Shown here in pieces: positions 20,395-32,168 of a stretch of DNA of 64,000 nucleotides. This stretch comes from Prostheceraeus crozeri (Eukaryota > Platyhelminthes > Polycladida > Euryleptidae), in contig CAJQUW010000459.1 of NCBI GenBank assembly GCA_907163375.1, positions 186,001-250,000 on the forward strand, written 5' to 3'. Position 1 is the stretch's first letter. Every line of letters starts with the position of its first letter. The notes beneath the pieces were generated by a model that saw nothing but the letters and a program-made list of their open reading frames with translations, was not told where the DNA came from and did not search any database. A program made the position numbers and the translations under genes.

Positions 20395-20842
20395 GTAAGT
20401 TTTGATTATCACTATATTATCTTTTGTCACCGACTCTTGTATATTACAGACCTTGCTATAAAGTACATAGTTCTCTTCCCTACTTTGCTTCTATCTTGCG
20501 GAGTCCAGCTTCCTGATTGTGCATTGTTTTGGTCAAAACAGCTCTCTTCACTCCGGAAGGCATTTTCGGCCATCGCCTGTAGGTTGTCAACCGTTGATTT
20601 AGTCAGCTTAACTTCTTAAAAGTTGTTTTTTATTGAACTGCAGCATTCCAACGATGATAATCTCAGCAGCTTTATGTTAACAGTCGAAATCGGGGTTCAT
20701 GCTAATTTTGCTATCTAAAAAAAGTATAAAAATCAGATGGTTTAAAAAATCCGATGTGTATTACTATCTATTGATTGGTAATTAATCACATGTACAAAAC
20801 AAATGGAAATGCATATTCAACTGCACGCGATATATATTGGAC

Positions 20843-20891
20843 ATGTTTATCTCAAATGAACAGCGCTGTTATGATAGTTAACTAATTTTTT
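20843..20891 (+). repeat. 49-bp direct repeat, upstream copy
   Basis: ATGTTTATCTCAAATGAACA then GCGCTGTTATGATAGTTAAC, almost identical to 23,091-23,138. The pair brackets the tyrosine recombinase gene. Confidence 0.75.
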
Positions 20892-21303
20892 CCAAATACA
20901 GGTCTTGTTAAATGCTTTCATTTGCTTCGAAAAGCTATATTCTGTTTATATATTATAGCGGAGCGATTAAACAGCATCTCCTTAGTCATCCTCAGGTAAG
21001 CAAAGGCTACAAGAGCATCCTTCAGAATATGAAGATTATAGCGCGATTTTAAAGGCAAAAGGATTTGGAGCTTGCAGAGGCAATAATAATCAAGAACGAG
21101 CAGCCACCTCTCAATAAACAAGACCAGGGTTTGACCCGAAGGCTAATATTACTTTTTTCTTATGCATTCAACTACTATCTATGGCAATTTCTCATTTATT
21201 CACCTTTCTGGTGGTCACAAATTATTGCAAAGAAATCACAATCCATGAAATCTACACTACAAATTCCAAATTCGAAATATGAATCAAATTCGAATTCTTG
21301 AGG

Positions 21304-22320
21304 ATGAAGAGATCAAGTGATGAAATAATTGTTGATATTAATCCAATGAAAAGTTCTAAAAAGTATAACACCAGATGGCAAGAATTCGTCGACTATGCAG
21401 AACTCAATGATCGAAGACCAACTGAAGAAGATTTCCTGCAATATTTTGACTACTTGAGGAACATCAAAAAATTTGCGAGTAGTACTTTGTGGTCAGTTTA
21501 TTCAATGATAAATAACAAATTTCAATTAAATTTTGGTGAGAAACTTCAGAAATTTCCTCGTCTTACGATGTTGCTCAAATCATTCGAGTCGGGGTATATC
21601 AGAAAGACAGCTAGTACTTTTACAAAGGAGGAAATTTTGTCGTTCTTAAAAGACGCTCCAAATACAGGTGAATACATCCATATAAAAGCAGCTATTGTTG
21701 TTTGTTATTACGGTGGACTGAGGTGCGCTGATCTGGTGTCTTTAGATGTAGACGATTTTGAATTCGATTCACATTCAGGAATGTGGGTAAACTGCACCGT
21801 ATCGAAGCAAAAAGGAGAACAGGTGAAAAATAAATTCAATATTTCGATTGAGATGTGTCAATACTTTGAAAAATATGACAATTTATTGGCTCAATTTTCG
21901 GTCTCTGACGGGCGTTTTATGAAATGTTTTCGCTTGCGAAAGGATGGTTCAGGCTATTACACCAAGCAGCCTATGGGTGTACATATGTTAGCGAAAATGA
22001 CAGTCAAAATGGCTACTTTTCTGGGTCTTCGAAATCCATCTAGTTATACGGGACATGCAGTGAGAAGAAGCGCAGCTAACGTGCTAGCAGAAGCTGGAAC
22101 ATCTTCAGCAGTTCTGAAGAAGCACTTTAATTGGAGAAACGAACAAACAGCTCTCAAATATATTGATAACATCAATTCTTCGAAATTAGCCATATCAAGC
22201 AAAATGGGTCCTTCTGGTGATTTAGACAAATCAACGTCAAGCAACTCGGCTGTTGCGACCAGTGATTCGTCGAAAATTATTACCTTTTCTAACTGTCACA
22301 ATGTTGTGCTCAATTTTTAG
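21304..22320 (+). CDS. Crypton-like tyrosine recombinase (intact)
   Basis: A 338-codon frame from the ATG at 21,304 without any stop or frameshift. Residues 20-90 are an N-terminal SAM-like core-binding domain (RWQEFVDYAELNDRRPTEED, then YLRNIKKFASSTLWSVYSMI). The catalytic domain follows with Arg in YYGGLRCADL, the His-x-x-Arg box in GHAVRRSAANVLAEAG, Trp in KKHFNWRNEQTA and the nucleophile Tyr in ALKYID. This R...HxxR...W...Y set is that of Crypton DNA transposons and of proteins domesticated from them. The Ser/Thr-rich tail has no known domain. It lies in intron 2 in the same direction as the host gene. Integrity suggests recent activity or selection. Confidence 0.8.
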   Translation: MKRSSDEIIVDINPMKSSKKYNTRWQEFVDYAELNDRRPTEEDFLQYFDYLRNIKKFASSTLWSVYSMINNKFQLNFGEKLQKFPRLTMLLKSFESGYIRKTASTFTKEEILSFLKDAPNTGEYIHIKAAIVVCYYGGLRCADLVSLDVDDFEFDSHSGMWVNCTVSKQKGEQVKNKFNISIEMCQYFEKYDNLLAQFSVSDGRFMKCFRLRKDGSGYYTKQPMGVHMLAKMTVKMATFLGLRNPSSYTGHAVRRSAANVLAEAGTSSAVLKKHFNWRNEQTALKYIDNINSSKLAISSKMGPSGDLDKSTSSNSAVATSDSSKIITFSNCHNVVLNF

Positions 22321-22551
22321 ACATTGTTTTGCCGATTTTGATTCATTACAAACTCATGTAAGCGCAATATAGTGTTGTTTTGAAAGTGTTCTACATAAAT
22401 TATGAGCAGTGTGATTCCCTAATACAAATGATGTGTTTTAAAAAGGGAATTCAAAAACATGATAAAGTGTATGGAAAAGTAAAAAGAGTAAGGAAAAGTG
22501 ACACTTTTCCAGACACTTTCGGTAGTGGAAAGTCAACTTTTCCAACGATGC

Positions 22552-22706
22552 ATAAGAAAAAGATTGTTTTCCTGAAATTGGAAAAGTGCTATTTTTCCAT
22601 ACGAGGATTTCTATTCACACGAGAGAGCGCCAGCGATCGAGTGTGAATAGAAATCCGAGTATGGAAATAGTACTTTTCCAATGAAGGAAAATAATCTTTT
22701 TCTTAT
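22552..22706. repeat. Foldback (inverted) repeat, arms about 66 bp
   Basis: The left arm ends in GGATTTCTATTCACAC and the right arm begins GTGTGAATAGAAATCC. The 20-base loop is GAGAGAGCGCCAGCGATCGA. Arms pair out to TAAGAAAAAGATT/AATCTTTTTCTTA with a few mismatches. GGAAAAGT motifs repeat through the upstream 60 bases. Confidence 0.8.
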
Positions 22707-22869
22707 TTTTTATTTCCTTCATTCAACTTTTTTTGCAATATCTTTCCCTTCATTTCTATATACTTCAAGCTATGCAAATATCTAGGTTTGATACCTCTCT
22801 GTTAATCCATATGTATATGCAGGACTTTAGGTTGTTATTTGAATTTGTACCAGCGGTGTAATTTTCATT

Positions 22870-23076
22870 CCCTGAAGATGGAAGCTGTCGACTTCTGAAG
22901 CGCCGGAGTTATAATTAAATGGTACTCAAAAATTATATTTCAGTTTTGCAATCAAGAGATCAAATTACTTTATCGTGACGTAGAAAAAGTTTATTTAAAA
23001 TTATCAAAAATAGATTGCGACATTAGTTTTTGTGATTCATGCTTAGACAATAATTTGCTGCCAAATTTCACTAATA
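22870..23076 (+). pseudogene. Penelope-like element relic (end motif plus start of the reading frame)
   Basis: A CCTGAAGATGGAAGC...CTTCTGAAGCGCC motif, resembling the hammerhead-like end of the Penelope insertion, is followed 80 bases later by an open stretch reading YRDVEKVYLKLSKIDCD, then FCDSCLDNNLLPNF. That is the pattern of the N-terminal region of Penelope-type ORFs (helix, then C-x-x-N-x-L-x-P-x-F). It stops in AT-rich DNA. Confidence 0.5.
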
Positions 23077-23090
23077 TTATATACATATAT

Positions 23091-23138
23091 ATGTTTATCT
23101 CAAATAAATAGCGCTGTTATGATAGTTAAGTAATTTTT
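23091..23138 (+). repeat. 49-bp direct repeat, downstream copy
   Basis: Near-identical to 20,843-20,891 with a few substitutions. An AT microsatellite follows directly. Confidence 0.75.
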
Positions 23139-23225
23139 CATTGTATAATTTTATAATATATAATTTTATAATAATATATATTTAATTATATATATATATT
23201 TATATATATAAAATATATATATTTA
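23139..23225. repeat. AT-rich microsatellite
   Basis: Runs of tataattttataata and (ta)n with no other content. Confidence 0.85.
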
Positions 23226-25254
23226 CGAGAATTTGTATCTTCGGATGCATATGATAAACTTTTAGTCACCACTCAACTTCGTCTTATGGCTCATGGAGAT
23301 ATTCAAAAAAGTAAAACTTTCGTGTTGTATGTTTATGTAAGCTTATGTATGTGTTCAAAGCTGTAACTTGCATTGCAAATAGTCAACACTTATTCAAAGA
23401 TCCTTTTTATAAACAGTTCAACTATTCAACTACTTCAACATGGACTTCTATTTACATGGAAGAAGTCCTTGATGCGAATCTGCTTCTAAGGAAGGTTGAG
23501 GAAGCCTTGTTCTGCTTCAACAACACTGTAACTTGAACTCTGCTGAATATGAACTGATCGCCGATCTATTTTTAGGAAGGTCAAGCATTCTTTGATAGTG
23601 GTAGGCCTACCTGCACCTCCTCTTCAGACTCGGATTCCCAGTCGTCGATGTCGATCAAGTCCTCCTTTAGCACATCTGTCAGAAGCTTGTTCAAGTTTGT
23701 CGCGGGCGTTTGTGCAATAGGCTCATTATCCTCTATTTCTGCCAAACGTTCGACTCCCTCGTGAAACACCTCTTCATGTCAGGGGCAGCAACTTGCGCGC
23801 TACCCGAGACTGTAGCGAAATAAATGTGAAATCTTTTCCTGGATATTAGTAGCACTAACCTACAATCAATTTGCATACATGAGTCAATGACTGCAGCTTA
23901 AGCGTAACAAGTTCGAAGGAATTAGTGTGTATAATGGCAATTGTTTGCACGAGAAATGGTATAAAAATCTGATAGTATAAAAGCAGGTGTATAAAAAGAC
24001 CGATACATAGCATATGAACATCCCGATCCTTCAACTCCTAGCACGATAGTACAAAAAGTCCGATAGTATAAAAACCCAGTGTATAAAAGAACCAATTTCG
24101 ACTGTACTTAAAAGTGTTAAGTTCAAAGTTACCCCATCATTCAAACAATTTCGAAAAGTGTCGTCTTTGCGAAAGTCAGCACTATTTCATGCTATATGAA
24201 CGCTCTTTGAAAAGTCTGCAAATACTAATCCTTGCATATTTGGTGTTTCGATGTTATTGAGATGGCCTCTACGTTAACTAGCATTGTCTGCTGGTATTTT
24301 GAAATTAAAAATAAAGTTTTCATTTTAAACTTTATTGCCTCATTTACAGGCAAAGAAGCAATTGAAACAATAGGGTCTACAAATAAGACAAAAATTTTTC
24401 GGCAAAATTCACGCCCTCTTCATTGTCATCAAATGTTGAAATGAGCGATAAAGATCGTAGGTAATAAGGTAATGATATCATGAGGCAATAACGTTCAAAA
24501 AGAAAAAAATATTTTGGATTAGCTTATATGTTTCATGGCACGAAATGAAAGAAATTCGCATTTTGTAAATTTTGAAATTCAAAAAGTCGAAATATGAACA
24601 GTGAGATTGTTTGTTGCATGTATAAAATAAAGAATCATTTTCCTACACAATCAAACAAACCAAAAGCTGTTATGAAGAGACATCGTTGAGGTTTTGGGAG
24701 AGTGAATTCCTTTCTGCATTTGTATCATATTTTAAGTGGAAGGTATTCTAGACATGTCCTTGGGTACAGGAGTTGGAAGCACTCGAATAGAGATGTTACT
24801 AACAGCAAATGAAGTGACACATGCTATGGATCAAATTTCCAATCAAAAGATAAAGGCTGAATAAGACTCGAAATCCAGTTTGTCTACAATATAACTGTGA
24901 TATGATCCCATTAATAAACTTCTGTTGTCATCGGAATCGACCTAGGCTCTCGTCTGTATGACATGGATAAAGTCGAACTCTTTCTTATCGACAATTTTAG
25001 GCCATCATATGTACATTGATGTCCTTGCAGTTTCGTGATGCCGCGTGCTACTATTGCTAAATCAATGATTTCATTTTATCTTTTATTGTGTTCAGCCTGC
25101 AATGTTTCGCGCTCAGCTCGGGTGAGGTCCTTGATTTGCCTAATGTATGAAAAACTGTAAGTATAAAATACTCAAGAGGGTGCACATACGAGTGTATACA
25201 GTACCCATATGTGTCATATTATACAAATGCACAATGTACATGGTCAGCTAGAAT

Positions 25255-25700
25255 ACATAGAGCTAGATCAGAAGAAAGTCCTCGGCATTTCCAGGTAAGA
25301 TTGACCTGTGTCGCTGTCGGGAAAGAAGAATGGACCAATCAGAACACATGAACAGAGACCACATTGCCAACCATACGACAACCTCCTCGGAATGCAGAGG
25401 TTCCTCATTATATTCAGAGGGCTCTTCCGTTTCCCAGATGCAACATTTCTGATTATTGACTTTTCCATGAAGGTGAAAGATAGCTTCGTCACTGAGGAAG
25501 ACCTTCTCCATGAACTGGGGATCGTTTTGGATCCGTGTCATCTGGTTGTAGCGCATGGAGAATCTTTATTTTGTATGCTTTAAAGCCGGACTTCTCAAAA
25601 ATACGACAAATAGCCGAGTAGCTTAAATTCATCTCAGCACTCGCTCGACGAATTGATTTCTTCGGAGATTTCCTGAACACTGCTTCTTATTTTCGTCCCA
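25255..25700 (-). pseudogene. IS630/Tc1-mariner-type transposase fragment
   Basis: The minus strand encodes RKSPKKSIRRASAEMNLSYS (a helix-turn-helix region of 'serial' RAS-x-x-x-x-x-S type). After a frameshift near 25,550 it continues NDPQFMEKVFLSDEAIFHLHG with the first catalytic Asp in SDEA, then EEVVVWLAMW. This is the common insect/cnidarian type of IS630-related transposase. Later catalytic residues are lost. It lies in intron 2, opposite to the gene. Confidence 0.65.
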
Positions 25701-26195
25701 GCATGTACTTAGTGGCCTGCCAGAACCAGTGTTGCGATGTAGCTCATTATTTTAGTGTAGCACTAGTGCCGCACTCCTAATGCTCCCAGTACTCCTAAAC
25801 GCGTTTTTCAGACGTGTGCGATGTTCTCAATAATTATTTTTGCCATTTTACATCACTCAAACCCGCTATATGGAAATTCAGATAATAGAGATCGAACAAC
25901 GGGCACTTGGAGATTTATATCGAAGAGATCTAACATTTCTCAATCGCATCAATCTCCGCTAAAATTGCAAGGCAAGAAGTTGAATTTCAGAACCGATAGA
26001 TATGAAAGTGATGTGATTCTTATAAATTATATATATACCACAAGATCTGATCCGTTAGAAAATGCATTCACCTTTCCTACTGATTGCTTGTATGCAATGT
26101 ACTAGAAGAATAATTAAAATTAAATCATCACCCTGTACTATATAAACACAAGAGTAGGCGGTAAATGATTTATCCACACGTTTTTCTCTTCGCAG

Positions 26196-26368
26196 AAAGT
26201 CATCACAAAAATCCCAGCACTGCTGTCCTGGATACAAAGAGCCCGATTGTATTGTACCAGAGTGTTTCAAGCAATTTGGAGGTTGCGTTCATGGACAATG
26301 CAAAGGTCCGAACATCTGCTCTTGCTCGGAAGGCTACAGAGGTCCTCTCTGCGATGAAGAGGATCACA
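26196..26368 (+). CDS. SCO-spondin-like gene, exon 3 (end of EMI-like, EGF-like domain)
   Basis: Acceptor TTCGCAG, donor GTACGT, phase 2 to 1. It encodes HCCPGYKEPDC, the classic EMI C-terminus, then an EGF-like module CFKQFGGCVHGQCKGPNICSCSEGYRGPLC with six cysteines. Confidence 0.9.
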
Positions 26369-26442
26369 GTACGTGCATGCATACTGATAAGCTATATATG
26401 ATATAAGCGAAAGTATTTTGAATCTCGCATTCTGTTTTGCAG

Positions 26443-26613
26443 AGTTCGACATTTTCAAGGAATATGGTTACTGTTACGAATTCCCAGGGTGTATGGGATC
26501 AAAGAAAAATAATGATACAAGATTCATGAAGTCTGAAGAATGCTGCTCTGAAAATCGCACAGGATCGTGGGGTTCTTCAAAGGAATGCACATTATGTGAT
26601 CAGTACATAACAA
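26443..26613 (+). CDS. SCO-spondin-like gene, exon 4 (TB-like Cys module)
   Basis: Acceptor TTTTGCAG, donor GTAAGC, phase 1 to 1. It encodes YCYEFPGCMGSK...SEECCSENRTGSWGSSKECTLC. The C-x-x-x-x-C...ECC...G-x-x-WG...C-x-x-C pattern is a TB-like (TGF-beta-binding-protein-like) module. SCO-spondin also has a Cys module of this type between its EMI and first VWD domains. Confidence 0.85.
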
Positions 26614-28038
26614 GTAAGCAAATTTTTAGTCTTCGACAGTTAAGGTTGACAAATAGTTTGAACGAAATGCGAAGAACAAACGAAGGAAGCTATTTGTGCA
26701 CGATATTTACGCACTAAAATATTGTAGCTAAGAAATGTAATCGTAGTCAAATTCATATCACAAAAATCATATCGTCAAATTCATATGTACATGTAATTAG
26801 GTCGTATTGGTCCTGGAGCCAGCACTAAATTGTGCATAGAACGAGTTCGTGCCTGAAGCACTCACATAGCACCTCAGATCAGATTGTTTGTCTTCCATAA
26901 ACAGACTAGATTGAAGACCTCACGTATTTCCAGTGGAGAAGTTGTGACGCATTGGTCATAAACACTATTTTATGGAGCTACATGTAGCTGTTTCATATGA
27001 GTCCTCGTTCGAAAGAAATGAACTAAGTGCAGCATCTTTTCAGGAGATGAAATATTTGTTACATGCTACTTTTCTGCTAAAAGTTAAGTCATTACGCATA
27101 TTGTAAATGATTTAATAGTCAAAGGAGAAAGATTTTGAATAAAAACAACCACTCACATGAAAGAGCATGCATGATCTGTAGATACCTTTTATGCTACTCA
27201 TATTTAAGAAATACCTCTTCAACTTTGATCTCTAGTCAAAAATGTAAGTACTGTATAAAGTCACACTATTAGTGATTTCTGGTTTCAATTACAATACTTA
27301 GCCTTACATTTTCATTTCGTACTATTACTTGTCGTTACTTAATTCTCATTCCTTAGTACTGTGGTTTCCGTATTATATCATACTAGCGGCCTCGATTCAC
27401 TATTGCTTAGATGTCTTACGATTTCTATGCTGGACATAGTTTTTGATGCTGCATCTAATGTCAAGTGAACTGTGTTTTACAACTACTCATGGCCAGTCTG
27501 ATGTGAGGACGGTCATTCATTCGCCTGACGATGGCTAGCTTACTTTTCAAAACATATTATATAATATCTTTATATTATACTTGAAAAAAATAAGTATTAA
27601 GGCGAAGTGCTACAATTTTAAATGTAAAATCCTATATTCTCCTTATATCATTGTTTGTCACAAATATTTACAATCTTTTTATAAGCTCATTATTATCTTT
27701 TGCAAAGTCATCTAAAAGGAAATCATTGTAGGCTAACTTGGAGATGAGTAAATTATGGCTCAAATAATCCAGTTCAATTTGAATTAATGAAAACATTTAT
27801 ATTGTTGATGTTGATGATGCTGAAGTGAAAATGTCCATCTTGCAGCGCCATATTCTTATTGATTTCTTCTACGTTCATTCTGTCGACAGATTTGACCTAT
27901 TTCCGATGTGAATGTATTGAATAATTTGATGTATTTAAAAAGATATCGTGAAACGATATGAAAAAAAATCTCTGTAGAAAAATCTTTTGTAGATAAAAAA
28001 AATCTCTGTAGATAAAAAAAACCCTCTCTTTTTTACAG
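26614..28038 (+). other. Intron 4 (1.4 kb)
   Basis: It has no coding content. A Penelope-type end motif CGCCTGACGATGGCTAGC is seen at 27,522-27,539. Confidence 0.6.
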
Positions 28039-28262
28039 CAAAAAACAGCACTATGAGGAATTTAGTCAAATTCGATACCTGTCTCATTTACGGGCTCCAC
28101 AACTATAGAACTTTTGATGGAAGAAACTTTGAATGGCGTGGGCGTTGCGGATCCACCTTGGTGAAGACTCCTCAAGCGACGTTCCCACCACGATTATTTC
28201 TTGATATTTCAATGGAGGTTGCAGGCTGCTTTGGCGAAAGTCATGAAAAAGGCTGTGTACTT
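28039..28262 (+). CDS. SCO-spondin-like gene, exon 5 (VWD domain 1, start)
   Basis: Acceptor CTCTTTTTTACAG, donor GTAAGT, phase 1 to 0. It encodes CLIYGLHNYRTFDGRNFEWR then GRCGSTLVK, the opening strand of a von Willebrand factor D domain (C...H-Y-x-T-F-D-G-x-x-F). These domains fold with bound calcium and mediate multimerisation in secreted proteins. Confidence 0.92.
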
Positions 28263-28638
28263 GTAAGTACGGTTATGGCTCTGATTTGACATCGAATGTG
28301 CTGACATTTTCTAATACTGAATTTTGTAGAATGGAATGGCACAATTGATTATCTGACTTTTGGTCACTTTTGTGAATCCACTCTCTAATAGAACACCTGA
28401 AACCAAATTCCACTATATTTGCTTGATATCATGAGCACATTAAGTGTGTTTTATCAGAACAGTGACACCCCGTTACACGAATCCACACTGGATTTCACAA
28501 GGTGATTTGAGCCATTCTGTCTATGCTGATCAGGCAACCCATATATTGAACTCAAATCATCATTTTTACGATTTATTCAAATTTTTTTCAGAATTGGTTC
28601 AATTTGTGTTTGTGAACTTGCACTTCTTTTCGTTTTAG

Positions 28639-28768
28639 ATTACGTACATCAGATTATCGCAAGAAGTGTTCTATATGGTGAAAGGAAATACCATAACACA
28701 GTATATCAAAGATATAGAGCAGAACAGGATGACTCTCACATTGGATGATCATGTTGTCTCAGATTTAA
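28639..28768 (+). CDS. SCO-spondin-like gene, exon 6 (VWD domain 1, middle)
   Basis: Acceptor CGTTTTAG, donor GTAAGC, phase 0 to 1. It encodes ITYIRLSQEVFYMVKGNTIT and RMTLTLDDHVVSDL, the beta-rich middle of the domain. Confidence 0.85.
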
Positions 28769-30745
28769 GTAAGCTTTTTCATATTGATCTGATTAGAATT
28801 ATATGATTTGATTAATTGAAAATTACAAATCTGTTGCCTTTTAATTGATCGTTTACTGTGCATATTTCAACAAAATGCAAATATCTGAAGTGAATATCAT
28901 TAGAACATTGCTATATAATGCATGCTATCGTGCAGCTTTCTATATATACAGGTTAATAATTTCCACAATCAAGTCGTTATATAGCATCAAAAATTACATG
29001 GATTTCTATATAGTATATCGGGATGAGACACTACCGATATCTACATGCATTAGTAGTCCTGTTTTGAAGACAGTTGATTGTTAAGCATCACGATTATACA
29101 GTGTACTTTTTCAAACTGACTTTCAAATGTGTTGTCGATGGTTGTAGCACAAATTGTAGAACCCAAATAGAAAACAAGATCATACTATTTCATTTCATTG
29201 TTTCCCAAAAGACGCTGAAAGATTCAGGAAAATATTGGCTGAAAAATATTCGAGAATTTGAAGAGGGAATTTGGAATCACATAATCACAAGAACATCTAC
29301 TCGCACAACTAGTGCATGAATGCTTCTTTATTCATTCCACGAGCTTTACTTATGGTTTTGATAGAGGATAGATTGTGCATTTCGCAATTGACTGAAGTTG
29401 TAGAATTTTCTGAGCCATCCATTTCAATCGTTTTTAACAAACAACTTTGTATAAATCGATCGCTTATTTCAAGAAAAATACATGAGAATTTGCTAGACGA
29501 CTTCTGCACCTTTCGAATACAGACTTGGACGGATAGCTTATACATCCAGATTTCCATACTAATATGTAATTTTTCATACACCAATTGACGAATCATTTCA
29601 GTACAGAAAATTGAAATGGATGTTCAAATCATCGCGATAAAAGTTCTTGCCAACAAATGCAAAGAAGCTTTTCGAAAACTTTGCATCAGTTCATGTGGAT
29701 CGGATTTTTTCGGGCTTTCTTTATGCGGATTTTCAACAAATTCCATGCTTTTATGGTCATGTCCATCAGACAATTTGTTGGTACAATCAAGCCATCGCGA
29801 GAAAATACAGCAAATAATCCTGTTCATCTAAGTTGAAGTAGGTCACTTCTCACTTGATTTGAATCAAGTAGGATGAAGGACTACAATTTTTATTGATGAC
29901 TTTTCTGACTATAAATCCATCTAAGCTTCACAGTTCACATATAATGTCTTTATTCTTAAGTTCGAGTTTGTGGGTCCAGACATCATTGAAAAAATCTCGT
30001 GAAAATCCAAATTAATTGATTCTGAGCGATCAGCAGCAGCGTTCAAAGCTTTGGGACATTTCAGAATGCTTAGAAAGGAAATCATTTTGCTCTTTCTGCA
30101 TCAGTTACATCCTTTGCAGATATCAAATTTTTTCCACATGAAGACCAGCTGGAACGGCACTCGAGAGTCCGAACAGGACATACTTAGAACCGCAAAAAAG
30201 ATATGAAACACTAATTACACTCAAAGGGTTTTGGTGGACTGGATCATGTCGTAAAATGACTCTCCACTCAGGCTAAGAGATTTTGAGACCACCCAAGCTT
30301 CTAGCATGACAACAAGGTAACGTTCCAGATAATCAAGTTTGCAATCCTGGACTAACTTTATAGGATCGGAATACTCACTTCGTTTATGAAGTCCTATCGT
30401 TGTTTTTTTTTCATTAATCACGTCAATAAAACAACGGAAAATTTGGAGCGTTACCAAAATGTCAATGAAGTTGTATTGCTACAGTGTTTGAATGGCTAAT
30501 TCGTGTAAGTAATAATGAGTTAAAAGAGCTGAACTTTTCTATATTCCATTTGAAGTCAAAGCTTTGTTGTACAACACAATTATGTGCCATTTTTAACTGT
30601 CTTGACTTTTCGATATAGTAGAGATCCTTGACATCAGACAACTTTCCTAGAATGGAGTTACTGTAATTGAATCAACTGGAAGCAAAAGGATTAACAAATT
30701 CACCGGATTTTAATGTTGTTGTGAGAGTGGATGTTCTTGATATTA

Positions 30746-32168
30746 TATACTCATTGACATAATTAATGAAACAAACTATCATTGGCTTGAATTGAAGTTT
30801 GTTTCATTTTTTTCTCAGGTATGATGTAATATCTCGCTTTCTATGAATTACCATTCAACACATTAGAGAGTGGAGAAAGATCTATGGTGGTCAAATTTCA
30901 AATTTTGATATCGATACAACTGTCACAATTGCTTTTACAAATTGAACATAAACGTGAACTGAAATCCAGCTTTTGTAAAATAAAATGGTACACGATCAGT
31001 TTACCATAGGTATGGCTATTGGAATGATTCGTTGTGGTAGAAGTTCTGCGAGTGTTGCCGAAGAGCTGCAACTATCGAGAGTCATTGTTTGGAGGTGGTG
31101 GTGTCGATGGAAAGCAGAAGGAGATGTAAAAAAGAAGAAGGGATCTGGTCGACCAAGAAAGTCTGCAGGAAGGACAGACGCACGTCTAGTTTTAGCTGCA
31201 AAGAGGAATAGTTTTGTGAAGTCCCAAAGCTAGTCATACACTGGAAGAGTGCCTCAAATATAGACTGTAGCGTTCGAACGGCTTACCGAAGATTGCGAGA
31301 AGCTGGAATTCAATCGCGACGACCAGCTGTCCTAATTCCATTGAGTTTTGAGCACCGCAGAAGACGAGTTGCCTGGTGTGATGCCCATCGCTCATGGAAT
31401 GACCATCACTGACAGAAAGTCTTGTGGACCGATGAATCAAGATTTACTCTGGATTTCAATGACGGTCGTGGCAAAGTGCATTGTCTTCCAGGTGAACGCT
31501 TTGCCCCATGCTGTATTAAAGAACACGACAGATATTGTGGTGGAAGTGTTATGGTGTGGGGTGGCATTTGGCATGGCGGACGAACGACAGCAGTCATCAT
31601 CAAAGGCACGTTGACTGGAGAGAGGTATCTCAATGAAATTGTGCTTCCTGTTGTTGCCCCAGTGGTCAGGGTGGAGGATCTCGTCTTCCAAGACGACAAC
31701 GCAAGACCACATCGCTCCTCGGCTGTCATTGCCACTGTTAGGAGATTTAACATTCAAACCCTTGACTAGCCTGCACTGTCACCTGACTTGTCACCCATTG
31801 CACAAGTCTGGGACGAGCTTGGGCGGCGAGTGAGAGACCGCTATTCACTTCCACCAGTGTCCATGAAGATTTTTTTCCCTGAAGATTCTTTCTGAAAGAC
31901 TGACAGAGCAGTGGCTTCTCCTTGAAACATCCTTCATTCAGAAACTTTGTGAATCCATGCCATCTCGGATTACTGAATGTATTGGAGCTAGAGGGGGGTA
32001 CACGCGCTATTAAAGTTGAATCTGCTACATACGTTGTTTTTCTGTGCTAGCGACTTGGTGGAGATTGTGACTAAATTATCAAGGTATCATACATAAATGT
32101 ATATATACCAGTCAAAAATGAAAGAAGTTAAAGAAGTAAATGTTTCAAAAATTTTGTCAATGAGTATA
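30746..32168 (+). mobile_element. Tc1-type transposon nested in the right inverted arm
   Basis: Ends TATACTCATTGACA and its complement at TA sites. It encloses a transposase gene. The flanking arm sequence is continuous once the element is ignored, so it inserted after the larger element formed. Confidence 0.8.
30985..32013 (+). pseudogene. Tc1 transposase (frameshifted, catalytic residue lost)
   Basis: ATG at 30,985. Paired-type helix-turn-helix (SVAEELQLSRVIVWRWWCRW, then KKGSGRPRK). After a frameshift near 31,225 and a stop near 31,410 the catalytic core reads WTDESRF (first Asp), GGSVMVWGGI and FQDDNARPH (second Asp). A TAG replaces the Trp before PALSPDLSP. The third acidic residue, usually Glu in SPIE, is Ala here (SPIAQVWDELGRR). 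It ends ITECIGARGGYTRY as Tc1 proteins commonly do. It cannot be active as it stands. Confidence 0.85.

Larger units (their letters stand above)
20395..26195 (+). other. Intron 2 (5.8 kb) of the host gene
   Basis: Contains a Crypton-like recombinase, a foldback repeat, a Penelope-like 5' relic, an AT microsatellite (23,140-23,225) and a degraded transposase, each listed separately. Between 23,230 and 25,200 only short weak frames are seen, one acidic on the minus strand at 23,581-23,769. No function is proposed for them. Confidence 0.8.

Noticed and set aside
23581..23769. Acidic minus-strand frame of 62 codons
   Set aside because: It has no recognisable domain and no flanking signals, and it lies in a transposon-rich intron.
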